Notes under the pieces: generated by a model
What the model was told of the DNA's origin: nothing
What the model saw: only the letters and a program-made list of their open reading frames with translations
Databases searched by the model: none
Made by a program: the position numbers and the translations under genes
Shown here: piece by piece, positions 1 through 9,703 of the stretch
Numbering within the stretch: the stretch's first letter is position 1
How the letters are laid out: every line of letters starts with the position of its first letter
From: Sphingomonas bacterium
Lineage (GTDB): Bacteria; Pseudomonadota; Alphaproteobacteria; Sphingomonadales; Sphingomonadaceae
Length of the DNA stretch: 43,556 nt
Direction of reading: 5' to 3'
NCBI RefSeq assembly: GCF_903644055.1
Contig: NZ_CAHJXD010000178.1
Location: forward strand, 1-43,556

Positions 1-18
1 ACGTCACCAGGAAAGACT

Positions 19-1215
19 CTAAATCACGAGCTCGGCGGCGTGGATCAGCATGCCGACCAGACCGCCGACCAGCGTGCCGTTGACGCGGATATATTGGAGA
101 TCGCGGCCCACCGCATTTTCCAGCCGCGCGGTGATCGTTCCGGCATCCCACCCGCGCACCGTATCCGATACCAGCGAGACGATCGCGTCGCCGTAATTGG
201 CGGCGATCGAGGCGGTCGCGCGGCGGGCGAAACGGTTGATCGAGCGGCGAAGGCCGTCGTCACGCTGGAGGGTTTCGCCGAAGTTGCGCACCGCCTCGCC
301 AAGGCGCCCCGCCATCGCCTCCTGCGGATCGCGGACCGAACGCAGAAGCGCGTTGCGCGCGCGCTCCCAGAGGCCGTCGAGCCAATCGCCGAGCGCCGGA
401 TTTTCGAGCGCGGCATCGCGGAAGCGGGTGACGCGCGCCTGCAATTCCGGATCGTGCCGGAGGCGCCAGGCGAGGTTGGCGAGCCCTTCCTCGGCCTTGG
501 CGCGCAACGGATGCGCGGGATCGTCGGCGACGTCGGCCAACAGCCGGAACAGCCCTTCGAGCACCTTGGTCGCGAGCGTCTCATCGAGCCCCGTCCAGCG
601 CAGGATCGATCCCGCACGCTGCGCGATCATCTTGCGGAACAGCGGCTCGTTGGCTTCCAGCGTGCGCCCGATCCAATCGATGACGCCATCGATCAGCGGG
701 CGGTGGCGCCCTTCGGCGATCGCCGCATCCAGCAACTGGCCGAGCACCGGCGCAAGCTCGATCGTGCCGATCTGGCGCACCGCCGCCGCGCGGACCATGC
801 CCGCGAGCCGTTCATCGGCCATGCCTTCGAGCAGTGCGACCGCCAGCTTGCCGCTGCGCAACCGTCCCTCCCGGGGTGGCCGCGCGAGGAGCCGACCCAA
901 GCCGCCGGCGAGATCCAGCCGCGCCATGCGCCGCGCGACGATCGCGGGAACGAGGAAGTTCGAGCGCAGGAAGGCCGCAAGCGAATCGCCGATCCGATCC
1001 TTGTTGCGCGGGATGATCGCGGTATGCGGGATCGGCAGCCCCAGGGGATGCCGGAACAGCGCGGTCACCGCGAACCAATCGGCAAGCCCGCCGACCATCG
1101 CCGCTTCGGCGAAGGCGCGCACGAAGCCCCAGCCGGGATGCCGCGCTTCCAGGGCGCGCGCGGCCAGAAACAATGCCGCCATCGCCAGCAGCAGTCCGGT
1201 GGCGATGATCCGCAT
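19..1215 (-). CDS. DUF445 (YjiN-type) inner-membrane protein
   Basis: This is a DUF445-family membrane protein whose function is not established. The N-terminus is a hydrophobic helix (MRIIATGLLLAMAALFLAAR). It is followed by the family hallmark GLADWFAVTALFRHPLGLP and by IIPRNKDRIG, then a long charged helical region, and the protein ends in another hydrophobic helix (GTLVGGLVGMLIHAAELVI). About 398 residues is normal for the family. I chose the ATG at 1215 because the membrane helix starts there and GGGAG lies just upstream, although only two bases separate them. An ATG at 1275 and a TTG at 1290 are in-frame alternatives that would add a basic extension. It reads in the same direction as the efflux genes upstream, with 126 bases between this start and the permease stop. 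Confidence 0.85.
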   Translation of the reverse strand: MRIIATGLLLAMAALFLAARALEARHPGWGFVRAFAEAAMVGGLADWFAVTALFRHPLGLPIPHTAIIPRNKDRIGDSLAAFLRSNFLVPAIVARRMARLDLAGGLGRLLARPPREGRLRSGKLAVALLEGMADERLAGMVRAAAVRQIGTIELAPVLGQLLDAAIAEGRHRPLIDGVIDWIGRTLEANEPLFRKMIAQRAGSILRWTGLDETLATKVLEGLFRLLADVADDPAHPLRAKAEEGLANLAWRLRHDPELQARVTRFRDAALENPALGDWLDGLWERARNALLRSVRDPQEAMAGRLGEAVRNFGETLQRDDGLRRSINRFARRATASIAANYGDAIVSLVSDTVRGWDAGTITARLENAVGRDLQYIRVNGTLVGGLVGMLIHAAELVI

Positions 1216-1341
1216 TTCTCCCACCGTGCCCCGGCGACCCTGAAAGCGGGCGGGAAGAGAGGGGGGGAATCGCATCCGCGTACCAATCAACGCGGCGCCG
1301 AATGGTTCAAGCCCCGTATCGCCGACGGGCGATCCTTCGCG

Positions 1342-4300
1342 TCATTCGGCGGGAAGCGCGTGCGGATTCCGATCGTGGCCGCTGGTCGTGACGAAGCGGC
1401 CGAGTTTGCCGACGAGCCATTTCTCCAGGCCATCGGCAAGGCTGAAGCCGGCGGGCACGATCAGCAACGTCAGCACGGTGGAGAGGATCAGGCCGCCGAT
1501 CACGGTGATCGACATCGGCTTGTTGAACGAGCCGTCACCGCCGATCGACAGCGCGCTCGGCAGCATGCCCGCGACCATCGCTACCGTGGTCATCACGATC
1601 GGCTGCGCGCGCTTGTGCCCCGCCTCCAGAATCGCATCCCGCGCAGAGACGCCCCGGCGCATTTCCTCGATCGCGAAATCGATGAGCAGGATCGAATTCT
1701 TGGCAACGATGCCGAACAGCATCAGGATGCCGATCAGCACGGGCATCGACAGCGGCATGTTGAGGATCCAAAGCACCAGCACGCCGCCGAGTGGCGCCAA
1801 CAGCAGCGAACTCATGTTGACGAACGGCGGCATCACGCGGCGGTAGAGCAGCAGCAGCACTGCGAAGACCAACAATACGCCCGCGACGAGCGCGACCATG
1901 AAATTGACGACCATCTCGGCCTGCCACTTGGCGTTGCCCGCCGCCGCATAATGGACGCCCGCAGGAAGATTCTTCATCTCGGGCAGCTTCATGATCTTCG
2001 CGCGTTCCGCACCGGATACGCCGCCCGGCCCGAGATCGGCGCTGATCACGACACGCCTCTCCTGATCGTAACGCTGGATCTGCGACGGGCCGGCCCCGAA
2101 GCCGATATCGGCAACGACGGACAGCGGCACGCTGCCGCCGCGCGAGGTCTGCACGGGTAGGTTGGCGATCGTATCGAGGTTGCGGCGGCTGTTCCGGTCC
2201 AGCATCACGCGGATCGGTATCTGGCGATCGCTGAGGCTGAATTTGGCGGCGTTCTGGTCGACATCGCCGAGCGTGGCGATGCGGATCGTCTGGCTGAGCG
2301 CGGCGGTGGTGACGCCGAGGTCGGCGGCGAGCGCGAGGCGCGGACGGATGGTAATCTCCGGCCGGGGCAGATCGCCCTCGATCCGCGGAGCGCGCAGGCC
2401 GGGCAGCCGCTTGATGCCCTCGACGACCTTGACCGCCGCGGCGCTGAGCAAGGCCGGATCGTCGCCCGCGAGCATCACCGAAACGTCGCGCGAGCTGGCG
2501 CTGTCGCCGCTCTGGGAGGAGAAGTTGATCCGCGCATCGGGGATTTGGTTGAGCGCGGGTCCCACCGCGCGTTCGAACTCATAGCTCTTGCGCTTGCGAT
2601 CGTCGCGTAGCTGCATGACGATCTGCGCCGAGCCGACATCGATATATTCGACCGCCGTCTGCACCTCGGGCTGCGCGCGCAGCAGATGGGTGGCCCGATC
2701 GGCGACCGCTTCGGTCTGCGCGAGCGTCGTGCCGGGCGCCATCTGGATGTTGACCGAGCTCGTGTCCGAATCCGACGGCGGCTGAAACGTCACGGGCATC
2801 GAGCTTATGATCAGCACCGTGATGACGAAGGCGAACACGCCGACCATCATCACCAGCTTGCGATTGTCGCGGAGGAACAGCCGCCACCAGCGGCGCGGCC
2901 CCCGATCGCGCGACAGTGTCCAGGAAAGGAGCTGCTGATAGCGGTCCTGCGCCCAGCCGCCGCCATGCTCCTGCGCGCCGTGCGCCTGGAGGAAATAGGC
3001 GGCGACCATCGGCGTGATCAACCGCGCCACCAGCAGGCTCATCAGCACCGATACGACGACCGTCATGCCGAAATTGATGAAGAATTGCCCCGCGATACCC
3101 GGCATCAGCGCGACCGGCAGGAACACCGCGACGATCGAGAAGGTGGTGCCGACCACCGCGAGGCCGATCTCGTCGGCCGCATCGATCGAGGCCTGATAGG
3201 CGGTCTTGCCCATGCGCATGTGACGGACGATATTCTCGATCTCCACGATCGCGTCGTCGACGAGCACGCCGGCCACCAGGCTGAGCGCCAGCAAGGTCAT
3301 GAAGTTGAGCGTGAAGCCGAACAGGCTCATGATCCAGAAGGTCGGGATCGCCGAAAGCGGGATCGCCAGCGCCGAAATCACCGTCGCGCGGCGATCGCGC
3401 AGGAAGAGGAACACCACCGCCACAGCGAGCACCGCGCCCTCGATCATCGATCGCATCGCGGCCTTGTAATTCTCCTTCACATATTTGACGCTCGTCGCGC
3501 GCTTGACGAAATGGACCTTGGGATTTTCCTTCTCGAGCTGCGCGATGACCTTGATGGCCTGGTCGTAGATCGCGACGTCCGATGCGCCGCGCGAACGCAC
3601 CAGGCCGAAGCTGACGACCGGCTTGCCTTCCATCTTGGCGAGCGAGCGCTGCTCGCCATAGCCGTCGCTGACCGTGGCGATATCGCCGAGCTTGACCGAG
3701 CGGCCGTCGGCCAACTGAAGCTGCGTCTGGCTGAGCGCGAAGGCGTCGTGCGCGTTACCGAGCACGCGCACCGATTGTTCGGCGCTGGCGATCTCGGCGC
3801 GGCCGCCCGCGGCATTGGTGTTGATCGCGCGAAGCTGGGCATTGACCTGGCTGGCGGTGATCCCCTGCGCCTGCATCTTGGCGGGATCGAGGATGACGCG
3901 GATTTCGCGCGTGACGCCGCCGTGCATGCGCACGCTCTGCATGCCCTCAATGGCGAGCATCCGGCGCGAGACGGTATTCTGCACGTACCAGGAGAGCTGC
4001 TCCATCGTCATGTCGGTCGCCTCGGCCGAGAAATTGGCGAGGCTGCCGCCGTTCATGATCGCGCGCTGGATCTGCGGCTCGATGATCCCGTCCGGAAGCT
4101 GCGCGCGGATCTGCGCGATCGCGTCGCGCACGTCGGTGGTGGCGCGATCGACCGGCGTCTGGATACTGAACTGGACGAAGGTCTGCGAATTGCCCTCGCT
4201 GACCGTGGAATTGATGTCCTCGACACCCTCGAGGTTGCGCACCGCGCTCTCGACCTTCTGCGTGACCTGCGTTTCGAGCTCGGTCGGCGCGGCGCCGGGC

Positions 4301-4455
4301 TGGGCGATGTTGATCACCACGCCGGGGAAGGTGATTTCCGGGCTCTGGTTGACGTTCATCTGCATGAACGAGACCAGGCCGCCGAGCGTCAGCGCCGCGA
4401 ACAGGACGATCGCGAAGATGGGATTGCGGATCGACCAGGCGGAGATGTTGCGCAT
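1342..4455 (-). CDS. RND efflux permease, AcrB/HAE1 family
   Basis: This is the inner-membrane proton/drug antiporter of a tripartite RND pump (1037 residues, normal length). It starts MRNISAWSIRNPIFA, and the periplasmic porter begins with QSPEITFPGVVI. Membrane segment 4 carries the proton-relay pair in GVLVDDAIVEIENIV (near residue 399), and the matching lysine of segment 10 is in GIVAKNSILLIDFAI (near residue 918), so the proton path looks intact. The gene follows the membrane fusion protein gene after a 4-base gap, so the two are one operon. No TolC-like outer-membrane channel gene is in the window. Sequence alone does not reveal the substrates; multidrug or solvent export is the usual role. 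Confidence 0.95.
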   Translation of the reverse strand: MRNISAWSIRNPIFAIVLFAALTLGGLVSFMQMNVNQSPEITFPGVVINIAQPGAAPTELETQVTQKVESAVRNLEGVEDINSTVSEGNSQTFVQFSIQTPVDRATTDVRDAIAQIRAQLPDGIIEPQIQRAIMNGGSLANFSAEATDMTMEQLSWYVQNTVSRRMLAIEGMQSVRMHGGVTREIRVILDPAKMQAQGITASQVNAQLRAINTNAAGGRAEIASAEQSVRVLGNAHDAFALSQTQLQLADGRSVKLGDIATVSDGYGEQRSLAKMEGKPVVSFGLVRSRGASDVAIYDQAIKVIAQLEKENPKVHFVKRATSVKYVKENYKAAMRSMIEGAVLAVAVVFLFLRDRRATVISALAIPLSAIPTFWIMSLFGFTLNFMTLLALSLVAGVLVDDAIVEIENIVRHMRMGKTAYQASIDAADEIGLAVVGTTFSIVAVFLPVALMPGIAGQFFINFGMTVVVSVLMSLLVARLITPMVAAYFLQAHGAQEHGGGWAQDRYQQLLSWTLSRDRGPRRWWRLFLRDNRKLVMMVGVFAFVITVLIISSMPVTFQPPSDSDTSSVNIQMAPGTTLAQTEAVADRATHLLRAQPEVQTAVEYIDVGSAQIVMQLRDDRKRKSYEFERAVGPALNQIPDARINFSSQSGDSASSRDVSVMLAGDDPALLSAAAVKVVEGIKRLPGLRAPRIEGDLPRPEITIRPRLALAADLGVTTAALSQTIRIATLGDVDQNAAKFSLSDRQIPIRVMLDRNSRRNLDTIANLPVQTSRGGSVPLSVVADIGFGAGPSQIQRYDQERRVVISADLGPGGVSGAERAKIMKLPEMKNLPAGVHYAAAGNAKWQAEMVVNFMVALVAGVLLVFAVLLLLYRRVMPPFVNMSSLLLAPLGGVLVLWILNMPLSMPVLIGILMLFGIVAKNSILLIDFAIEEMRRGVSARDAILEAGHKRAQPIVMTTVAMVAGMLPSALSIGGDGSFNKPMSITVIGGLILSTVLTLLIVPAGFSLADGLEKWLVGKLGRFVTTSGHDRNPHALPAE

Positions 4456-4459
4456 CGGC

Positions 4460-5626
4460 TTACTTGACCGCCGCGGCTGAGCTGACTTCGGGGATGATCT
4501 TCTCGCCCGGGGTCAGGAAGGCGCCGGCGCTGACGACTACCTTCTCCTGCCCGGTCAGGCCGTCGATGATGCCGACGCCGTCATCGTTGACGTCGCCGAC
4601 CTTCACGGCGCGGCGCGCCACCGCATTGTCCTTGGCCAAGACGTAGACGAAGTTGCCCTTGTCGTCGCTCAGCACGGCGGACTGCGGCAATTGCGGGACG
4701 TCGGTCTTGCCGCTCGAAATCTGCGCCTCGGCGAAGCCGCCGGGGCGCAGCGCCTTGTCGTAACGAAGCGCGACCCGGGCGAAGCCCTGGCGCGTCGTCG
4801 GATCGATCACCGGCGATAATTGCCACACCCGACCGGGCAGCGAGACGCCGCTGCCGATCGGCGTGACCCTGGCGGGAATGCCGATCCGCATCTGCGCGAG
4901 GCTTTGTTCGGGGACGCGCGCCAGCATCTCCATGTCGCCGTTTTCGGCGATGCGGAACAGCACGCCCTGCCCGCCGACGATCTGGCCTGGTTCCACCGAT
5001 CGCGTGAGCACGAGGCCGGCCTTGGGCGCCCGGATCACGAGGCGGGCATTGCGCGCGGACTGCTCGCCGAGCAAGGCGCGCGCGACCGAGACGCGGGCGA
5101 TCGCCTGATCCCGCGCCGCCGTCTTGGTATCGATATCGGCCTTGGAGACGAAGCCGTTCTTGACTAGCGCCTTGGCGCGATCGAGGTTGGACTGGGCCAG
5201 CGCGGCATCGGCCTGCGCGACCCTGACCGAGGCGGCGAGGCTCGCCGCCTGCTCGGTCTGCACCGATCGCTCGACGATCGCGAGCGGCTGGCCCGCCGAT
5301 ACCCATGTGCCCGGATCGACCAGCACCTGCGTGACCTGGCCGCCTTCGCCGACCACGCCGACCTGCATGTCATGCCGTGCGGCGATCACGCCGTTGGCGA
5401 CGATGGTGGCCGCTATCTGGCGACGGCCGGGCTCCACGACGGTGACATGTTGCAACGGCGATTCCGCGACCGGCCTGGCGGCACGCCGTCCCACCAGCAC
5501 CCAGGCGAGGATCGCCACGACGAGGATCGCCGCGGCCAGCGCGATCAGCCGGCGGCGGCGCATGCGGCGCTGCGCTTCCGGGTCGAGCGCATCCCCATCG
5601 CTCATCAGAACAGATTCCATGTTCAT
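4460..5626 (-). CDS. RND efflux periplasmic adaptor (membrane fusion protein)
   Basis: This is the periplasmic adaptor that couples the RND permease to an outer-membrane channel (388 residues). An N-terminal membrane anchor (LIALAAAILVVAILAWVLVG, about residues 28-47) follows a run of arginines. A biotinyl-lipoyl half-motif comes next (VLVDPGTWVSAGQPLA), then an alpha-helical hairpin rich in Ala/Gln, the second lipoyl half (VIRAPKAGLVLTRSVEPGQIV), and a beta-barrel and proximal domain. It is the first gene of the efflux operon. A perfect TATAAT sits 41 bases upstream. In-frame starts at 5620 and 5605 (MSDGDALD) are possible and would not change the domains. Confidence 0.93.
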   Translation of the reverse strand: MNMESVLMSDGDALDPEAQRRMRRRRLIALAAAILVVAILAWVLVGRRAARPVAESPLQHVTVVEPGRRQIAATIVANGVIAARHDMQVGVVGEGGQVTQVLVDPGTWVSAGQPLAIVERSVQTEQAASLAASVRVAQADAALAQSNLDRAKALVKNGFVSKADIDTKTAARDQAIARVSVARALLGEQSARNARLVIRAPKAGLVLTRSVEPGQIVGGQGVLFRIAENGDMEMLARVPEQSLAQMRIGIPARVTPIGSGVSLPGRVWQLSPVIDPTTRQGFARVALRYDKALRPGGFAEAQISSGKTDVPQLPQSAVLSDDKGNFVYVLAKDNAVARRAVKVGDVNDDGVGIIDGLTGQEKVVVSAGAFLTPGEKIIPEVSSAAAVK

Positions 5627-5666
5627 TCCGCAGCTTTCGTCCAGCCCGAGTCGGGCGTTGCGCTGT

Positions 5667-5693
5667 ATTATATCGATAGATCACCAACGGCAA
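5667..5693 (-). promoter_or_regulatory. Putative sigma-70-type promoter of the RND efflux operon
   Basis: On the minus strand a perfect TATAAT (5672-5667) is preceded by TTGCCG (5693-5688). The spacing is 15 bases, two shorter than ideal. The eight-base palindrome TATCGATA overlaps the -10 box, and a second palindrome, GCCCGA-C-TCGGGC (5656-5644), lies in the presumed leader. Either could be a repressor site. The promoter is an inference from position and sequence. Confidence 0.4.
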
Positions 5694-5707
5694 GCCGCGG
5701 GGTGCTG

Positions 5708-6622
5708 TCAGGCTCTTTTCCGCAGCGCCAGGATCGGCCAGTCGCCATGTTGGAGGCGGCGGAAAATGTCGAGTCGATTTCGCGCGAACGCGGCGAGCAC
5801 GGCCTGCTCCTGCGATACCAGCAGCCCCGCCAGAATCACCGTCGCGCCGGGCGCCGTAACGCCAGACAAGCTCGGTGCGAGCGCGATCAGCGGGCCGGCG
5901 AGGATGTTGGCGACAAGCAGATCGAACGGCGCGCGCGCCCGGATCGCGGGATGATCGACGCCGTCGGCCACGACCAGGGCGATCGCGGTATCGGGGATCG
6001 CGTTGATCGCCATATTCTCCGCCGTCACGTCGAGCGAGACGGGATCGAGATCGGAGGCCAGCACCCGCGCACCCGGCCAGAGCGCGCGGGCGGCGAAAGC
6101 GAGCAGGCCGGTGCCCGTGCCGATATCCGCGATGTCGGCATAGTCCAGGCCGTCGCGGGCGAGCAGATCGAGCAGTTCGAGGCAGCCGGTGGTGGTTTCA
6201 TGATGCCCGGTGCCGAACGCCCGCGCCGCCTCGATGCGAAAGCTCACCGCGTCGGCCGGTATGTTCTCGCCATGCGCGGCGGTGTGGACGTAGAAGCGCC
6301 CGATCCGGATCGGCTCCAGCCATGCCTGGCTGATCGTCACCCAATCGGCATCGACGATGCGCTCGACCAGCGGCGGCGGGCTGTGCGGCAGCATCGCCCG
6401 CAACGCCGCGATCAGCGCTTCGTCCGGCGCTCCATCGACATAGGCCTCCAGCCGCCATGCATCGGGCCGCGCGGGATCGGCCTCGGTCGAGACGAGCAGG
6501 GGCGGGGGATCGAATCCCTCCAATGCCGGAATGTCGCCCGCCAGCGCCTCACCCTCGGCGCGCGAGCAGGCGAAGACGATCTTCCAGCTTTCGCGCTGCT
6601 GCATCGGCCAGTCAGCGGACAT
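5708..6622 (-). CDS. prmA: Ribosomal protein L11 methyltransferase
   Basis: PrmA trimethylates ribosomal protein L11 using S-adenosylmethionine. The N-terminal half is the L11-recognition domain. The C-terminal half is a class I methyltransferase: SAM motif I reads DIADIGTGTGLLAFAARAL, followed by VLASDLDPVSLDVTAENM and the active-site strand LLVANILAGPLIALAP, where NILA replaces the NPPY of N6-adenine enzymes as is typical of PrmA. The 304 residues are close to the usual 290-300. The start overlaps the upstream reductase by 11 bases. A second Met (MQQRESWKIVF, start 6604) would give a non-overlapping gene and is a real alternative, since neither start has a clear ribosome-binding site. Confidence 0.95.
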   Translation of the reverse strand: MSADWPMQQRESWKIVFACSRAEGEALAGDIPALEGFDPPPLLVSTEADPARPDAWRLEAYVDGAPDEALIAALRAMLPHSPPPLVERIVDADWVTISQAWLEPIRIGRFYVHTAAHGENIPADAVSFRIEAARAFGTGHHETTTGCLELLDLLARDGLDYADIADIGTGTGLLAFAARALWPGARVLASDLDPVSLDVTAENMAINAIPDTAIALVVADGVDHPAIRARAPFDLLVANILAGPLIALAPSLSGVTAPGATVILAGLLVSQEQAVLAAFARNRLDIFRRLQHGDWPILALRKRA

Positions 6623-7319
6623 AGCTGGCGCCGTTGATGTCGAGCACCGCGCCGGTCATCGATGGCGGCGCATCGAAGCAGCAGAAACGCACGACCTCCG
6701 CCACCTCGGCGGGATCGGCGACGCGGCCGAGCGGGATATCCTGCAACAGCCGATCGCCGCCCCGGCTGGCGAGATAATCGTCGGCCATGCCGGTCATCGT
6801 GAAGCCGGGGCAGATCGCGAAGGCGAGCACGCCCTCCGCCGCATAGCCGCGCGCGATCGTCTTGGTCATCGCCACCATCCCACCCTTGGCCGCCGCATAA
6901 TGCCAGTGTGCCGGGCTGTCGCCGCGATACGCGGCGCGGCTCGCGATGTTGACGATCCGCCCGCCACCGTGCGCGATGAAATGCCGGACCGCGAGACGCG
7001 AGAGCTCGGCGGCGGCGGTGAGGTTGATCCGCAGCGTGCGTTCCCAGGCGGCGAGCCACTCGGCATCCTCGCCATCGAGCGGCGCGCTCTCGAACACGCC
7101 GGCGTTGTTGACCAATATGTCGATGCGGCCGCCCAGCCGTTCCAGTGCTGCGGCCCACAGTTTCGGCGCCGCTCCCGCCTCGGCGAGATCGGCGGCGAGG
7201 CGATCGGCGGCGGCGCTGGTGCCGTGGCCGATCAGGGCGGCGCGATCGGAGAGACGCGCGACGATCGCGGCACCTATTCCCCGGCTGGATCCGGTGACGA
7301 AGATGTTGGGCCGAGTCAT
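6612..7319 (-). CDS. SDR-family NAD(P)-dependent oxidoreductase
   Basis: This is a classical short-chain dehydrogenase/reductase of 235 residues, similar in layout to FabG. The cofactor motif is TGSSRGIG near the N-terminus, NNAG follows beta-4, and the catalytic set is Ser in NIASRA plus YAAAK. The C-terminus keeps the PG motif (CPGFTMTGMADDYL) and ends in DINGASYVR, as FabG-like enzymes do. The substrate is unknown; 3-oxoacyl reduction is only one possibility. It overlaps the start of prmA and probably shares its transcript. Confidence 0.9.
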   Translation of the reverse strand: MTRPNIFVTGSSRGIGAAIVARLSDRAALIGHGTSAAADRLAADLAEAGAAPKLWAAALERLGGRIDILVNNAGVFESAPLDGEDAEWLAAWERTLRINLTAAAELSRLAVRHFIAHGGGRIVNIASRAAYRGDSPAHWHYAAAKGGMVAMTKTIARGYAAEGVLAFAICPGFTMTGMADDYLASRGGDRLLQDIPLGRVADPAEVAEVVRFCCFDAPPSMTGAVLDINGASYVR

Positions 7320-7369
7320 GCCGCGCGCTTAGAACGCTTCTGCCTCCATCGGAACCGCGGCCGGCGCGA

Positions 7370-8752
7370 TCAGGCGATTCTTTCGATGAACTCGGTCGCG
7401 CTTCGATCCAGCGTGGTCAGCTTGTCGTCGACCGCGCGGAAGCCAGTGTCGAGCTGATCGATATTGGCCGCGAGCTGCTCGGTGCCGATACGGATCGCGC
7501 CCACCGTGGTCGACATCGCATCGGCGGCCAGCGCGGTTTCGTCGACCGCGGCGGTGATCATCGTCACGGTCTGCGCCTGCGTCTCCATCGCGATCCGGAT
7601 GCGCACGGCGGATGCCTGGACATCGTTGACGGTCGCGCGGATCGAGCCGTTGGCCTCCACCGCCTGGCGCGTCGCGGTCTGGATCGCGTTGATCTTGGTG
7701 GCGATATCGTCGGTCGCGCGCGAGGTCTGGTTCGCCAGGCTCTTCACCTCCTGCGCCACCACGGCGAAGCCACGGCCGGCATCGCCCGCGCGTGCCGCCT
7801 CGATCGTGGCGTTGAGCGCGAGCAGGTTGGTCTGCCCCGCGATGTCGCGGATCAGCCCGAGGATCGATTCGATCGCGTGCGCATGATCCGAAAGCGTCCG
7901 CGCGACGCCGACCGCCGTTTCTGATTCGGTGCCGGCGCGCGTGGCGACGTCGGCGGCCACCTCGACCTCGGTACGGGCCTCCTCGATCGCGCGGATCAGC
8001 CCGGCGGCGGTCTGCGCGGCTTCCCGCATGGCGATCGCGGATTGCTCGGCGGCGGCGGCGACCTCCGATGTCTTGCCCAGCATGCCGCGCGCGGATCCCG
8101 AGGCTTCGGCGCTGCGATCGCGCAAATCGCGCGATTCGGTGAGCGCTTCGCCCAGCAGCGCACCGATCGCGCCGCGAAACTGTTCGCCGTCGGCGATGCG
8201 TTGCTCGGCCGAACGCGCGAGCACATCCTTGTTCGAACGTCGCGCCGCCTTTTCGATCAGGATGCTCTGGACGCGGCTTAGGCAATTGCCGGCGAGAGCG
8301 GCGAATTCCGCATCCTCGGGGAAGGCTTTCGCGATAGCGTCGAGTGCCGCATCGGTCATCAGCGCGGTGATGGCGTTCGAGAGCGGAATGGAAATGTTGG
8401 AGCTTGTCATCTGCTCGCCCCGTTCCGCCGCCAATCTCATCCACGCCTCGTTGAACGGATGAGTGAACAGTTTGAGATGGGGTTCGGCGATCATCAGCGC
8501 GATCTGCTGATCGTTGACTGCGATGCCCTGCTGCAATGCCATTTTTTTGTTTTCCCGATGCATCGGGTCCAGCATCAGAAGATCCAGGGCTTCGCCCGCC
8601 GCCTCCCGGAAAGCCGTGGCCATGACCTCCGACGCGCGTGAGGCAAGAAGAGCCATTCGGGGTGCGAACCGGCCATTGTCGCCGTAGATCTCGAACTCCT
8701 CCGCTGCCGTCGAACCGTAGCGCGCCGGCGCGGGGTGGGAACTCATATCCAT
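7370..8752 (-). CDS. Soluble methyl-accepting chemotaxis protein
   Basis: This is a chemoreceptor of 460 residues with no membrane segment. The C-terminal half is the MCP signalling coiled coil, with its hairpin tip intact ([19 protein letters not shown], then [13 protein letters not shown]). The first 190 residues are all-helical and do not match a PAS or HAMP domain by eye. The stretch around [18 protein letters not shown] is laid out like the heme-pocket helices of globin-coupled sensors, but no histidine is at the expected proximal position. A ribosome-binding site AAAGGG lies six to seven bases before the ATG at 8752. No other chemotaxis gene is nearby, so it is an orphan receptor that would have to join an array encoded elsewhere. 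Confidence 0.88.
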   Translation of the reverse strand: MDMSSHPAPARYGSTAAEEFEIYGDNGRFAPRMALLASRASEVMATAFREAAGEALDLLMLDPMHRENKKMALQQGIAVNDQQIALMIAEPHLKLFTHPFNEAWMRLAAERGEQMTSSNISIPLSNAITALMTDAALDAIAKAFPEDAEFAALAGNCLSRVQSILIEKAARRSNKDVLARSAEQRIADGEQFRGAIGALLGEALTESRDLRDRSAEASGSARGMLGKTSEVAAAAEQSAIAMREAAQTAAGLIRAIEEARTEVEVAADVATRAGTESETAVGVARTLSDHAHAIESILGLIRDIAGQTNLLALNATIEAARAGDAGRGFAVVAQEVKSLANQTSRATDDIATKINAIQTATRQAVEANGSIRATVNDVQASAVRIRIAMETQAQTVTMITAAVDETALAADAMSTTVGAIRIGTEQLAANIDQLDTGFRAVDDKLTTLDRSATEFIERIA

Positions 8753-8900
8753 GTGCGACCCTTTGATTTTCCTGCGGTCACTTATGCCAGCGATTGGTAA
8801 ACAGGCGGTTATCCGTTATCGCCCGATGGCGGTCGGCGGACGTTGCAAGCCGACGCCATTGCTCTAAAGGCGCTGCCAGCAGCCCAACGAGGGAGAAACT

Positions 8901-9317
8901 ATGGCGCGGAACGCCGCGCGGCCGTTGTCGCCGCATCTGACGATCTGGAAATGGGGGCCGCACATGCTGGTCTCGATCCTCCACCGCGCGACGGGCACCG
9001 CCCTGGCGATCGGCGGGGGTATCCTGTTCGTCTGGTGGCTGAGCGCGCTGGCGGGCGGCGAGGCGAGCTATGCGCGCTTCATCGACCTGGTGACCTCCGA
9101 TCGCACCGGACATCTCAACCTGATCCCGGCGATCGTCCTGATCGGGCTGACCTGGTCCTTCCTCCAGCATATGTGCACCGGTATCCGCCACCTGCTGCTC
9201 GACACGGGTGCGGGTTATGAACTCAAGGCCAACAAGGCCGGGGCTGTGGCGACGCTGGTGGTATCGAGCGCGCTGACGATCATCGTCTGGGCCGGCATCC
9301 TGATGAGGGCGCACTGA
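8901..9317 (+). CDS. sdhC: Succinate dehydrogenase cytochrome b556 subunit
   Basis: SdhC is one of the two membrane anchors of complex II. It passes electrons to quinone and helps bind heme b. The family signature [13 protein letters not shown] is at residues 8-20, and the heme-ligand helix reads [14 protein letters not shown]. Three hydrophobic segments are visible in 138 residues. The ribosome-binding site AGGGAG is five to six bases before the ATG. A weak promoter candidate (TTGGTA, 17 bases, TATCGC, 8794-8822) lies upstream. The stop overlaps the start of sdhD by one base, so the two genes are translationally coupled. Confidence 0.96.
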   Translation: MARNAARPLSPHLTIWKWGPHMLVSILHRATGTALAIGGGILFVWWLSALAGGEASYARFIDLVTSDRTGHLNLIPAIVLIGLTWSFLQHMCTGIRHLLLDTGAGYELKANKAGAVATLVVSSALTIIVWAGILMRAH

Positions 9318-9703
9318 TGGGCACGGGAACGGGGATCGGCCGCGTCCGCGGGCTCGGATCCGCCAAGCATGGCTCGCAGCATTGGTGGCGGCAGCGGCTG
9401 ACCGCGGGGAGCAACCTGCTGCTGCTGACCTGGCTGGTCGTGTCGCTCCTGCGGCTGCCGCTCCACGATTATCGCGCGCTGGTGCTGTGGCTGTCGAGCC
9501 CGTGGGCCAGCGTGCCCCTGATCCTCGCGACGGTTTCGGTCTTCTATCACCTGCGCCTCGGGCTTCAGGTGGTGATCGAGGATTATCAGCACGATTTCAG
9601 CCGCGTCATCGCGCTGGTGGTGCTCAATTTCTACGCGATCGCCGGCGCCGCGCTTGCGATCTTCGCCATTCTCCGCGTTGCTTTTTCGGGAGCCGTCGCC
9701 TGA
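9317..9703 (+). CDS. sdhD: Succinate dehydrogenase hydrophobic anchor subunit
   Basis: SdhD is the second membrane anchor of succinate dehydrogenase (128 residues). The N-terminus [19 protein letters not shown] is typical of alphaproteobacterial SdhD. The heme and quinone helix reads [18 protein letters not shown]. Three hydrophobic helices are present. Its ATG uses the last base of the sdhC stop, and its own TGA shares one base with the sdhA ATG, so sdhC, sdhD and sdhA form one tightly coupled operon. Confidence 0.95.
   Translation: MGTGTGIGRVRGLGSAKHGSQHWWRQRLTAGSNLLLLTWLVVSLLRLPLHDYRALVLWLSSPWASVPLILATVSVFYHLRLGLQVVIEDYQHDFSRVIALVVLNFYAIAGAALAIFAILRVAFSGAVA

Noticed and set aside
1261-1268. 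G-run near the DUF445 start as a quadruplex or phase-variable tract
   Set aside because: A single short G-run without companions cannot form a quadruplex, and it falls in an uncertain leader region and not in a reading frame that would be switched.
40-2160. A 2.1-kb open frame on the plus strand
   Set aside because: It is antisense to the DUF445 and RND genes, its product is a low-complexity Arg/Gln/His-rich string, and it crosses the ends of two clear genes. GC-rich DNA commonly leaves such antisense frames open. The same holds for 2686-4467, 12231-13610 and 20357-21547.
9382-9702. An upstream extension of sdhA
   Set aside because: It is out of frame with sdhD over the same bases, has no membrane or flavoprotein features, and the conserved SdhA N-terminus begins at 9703.
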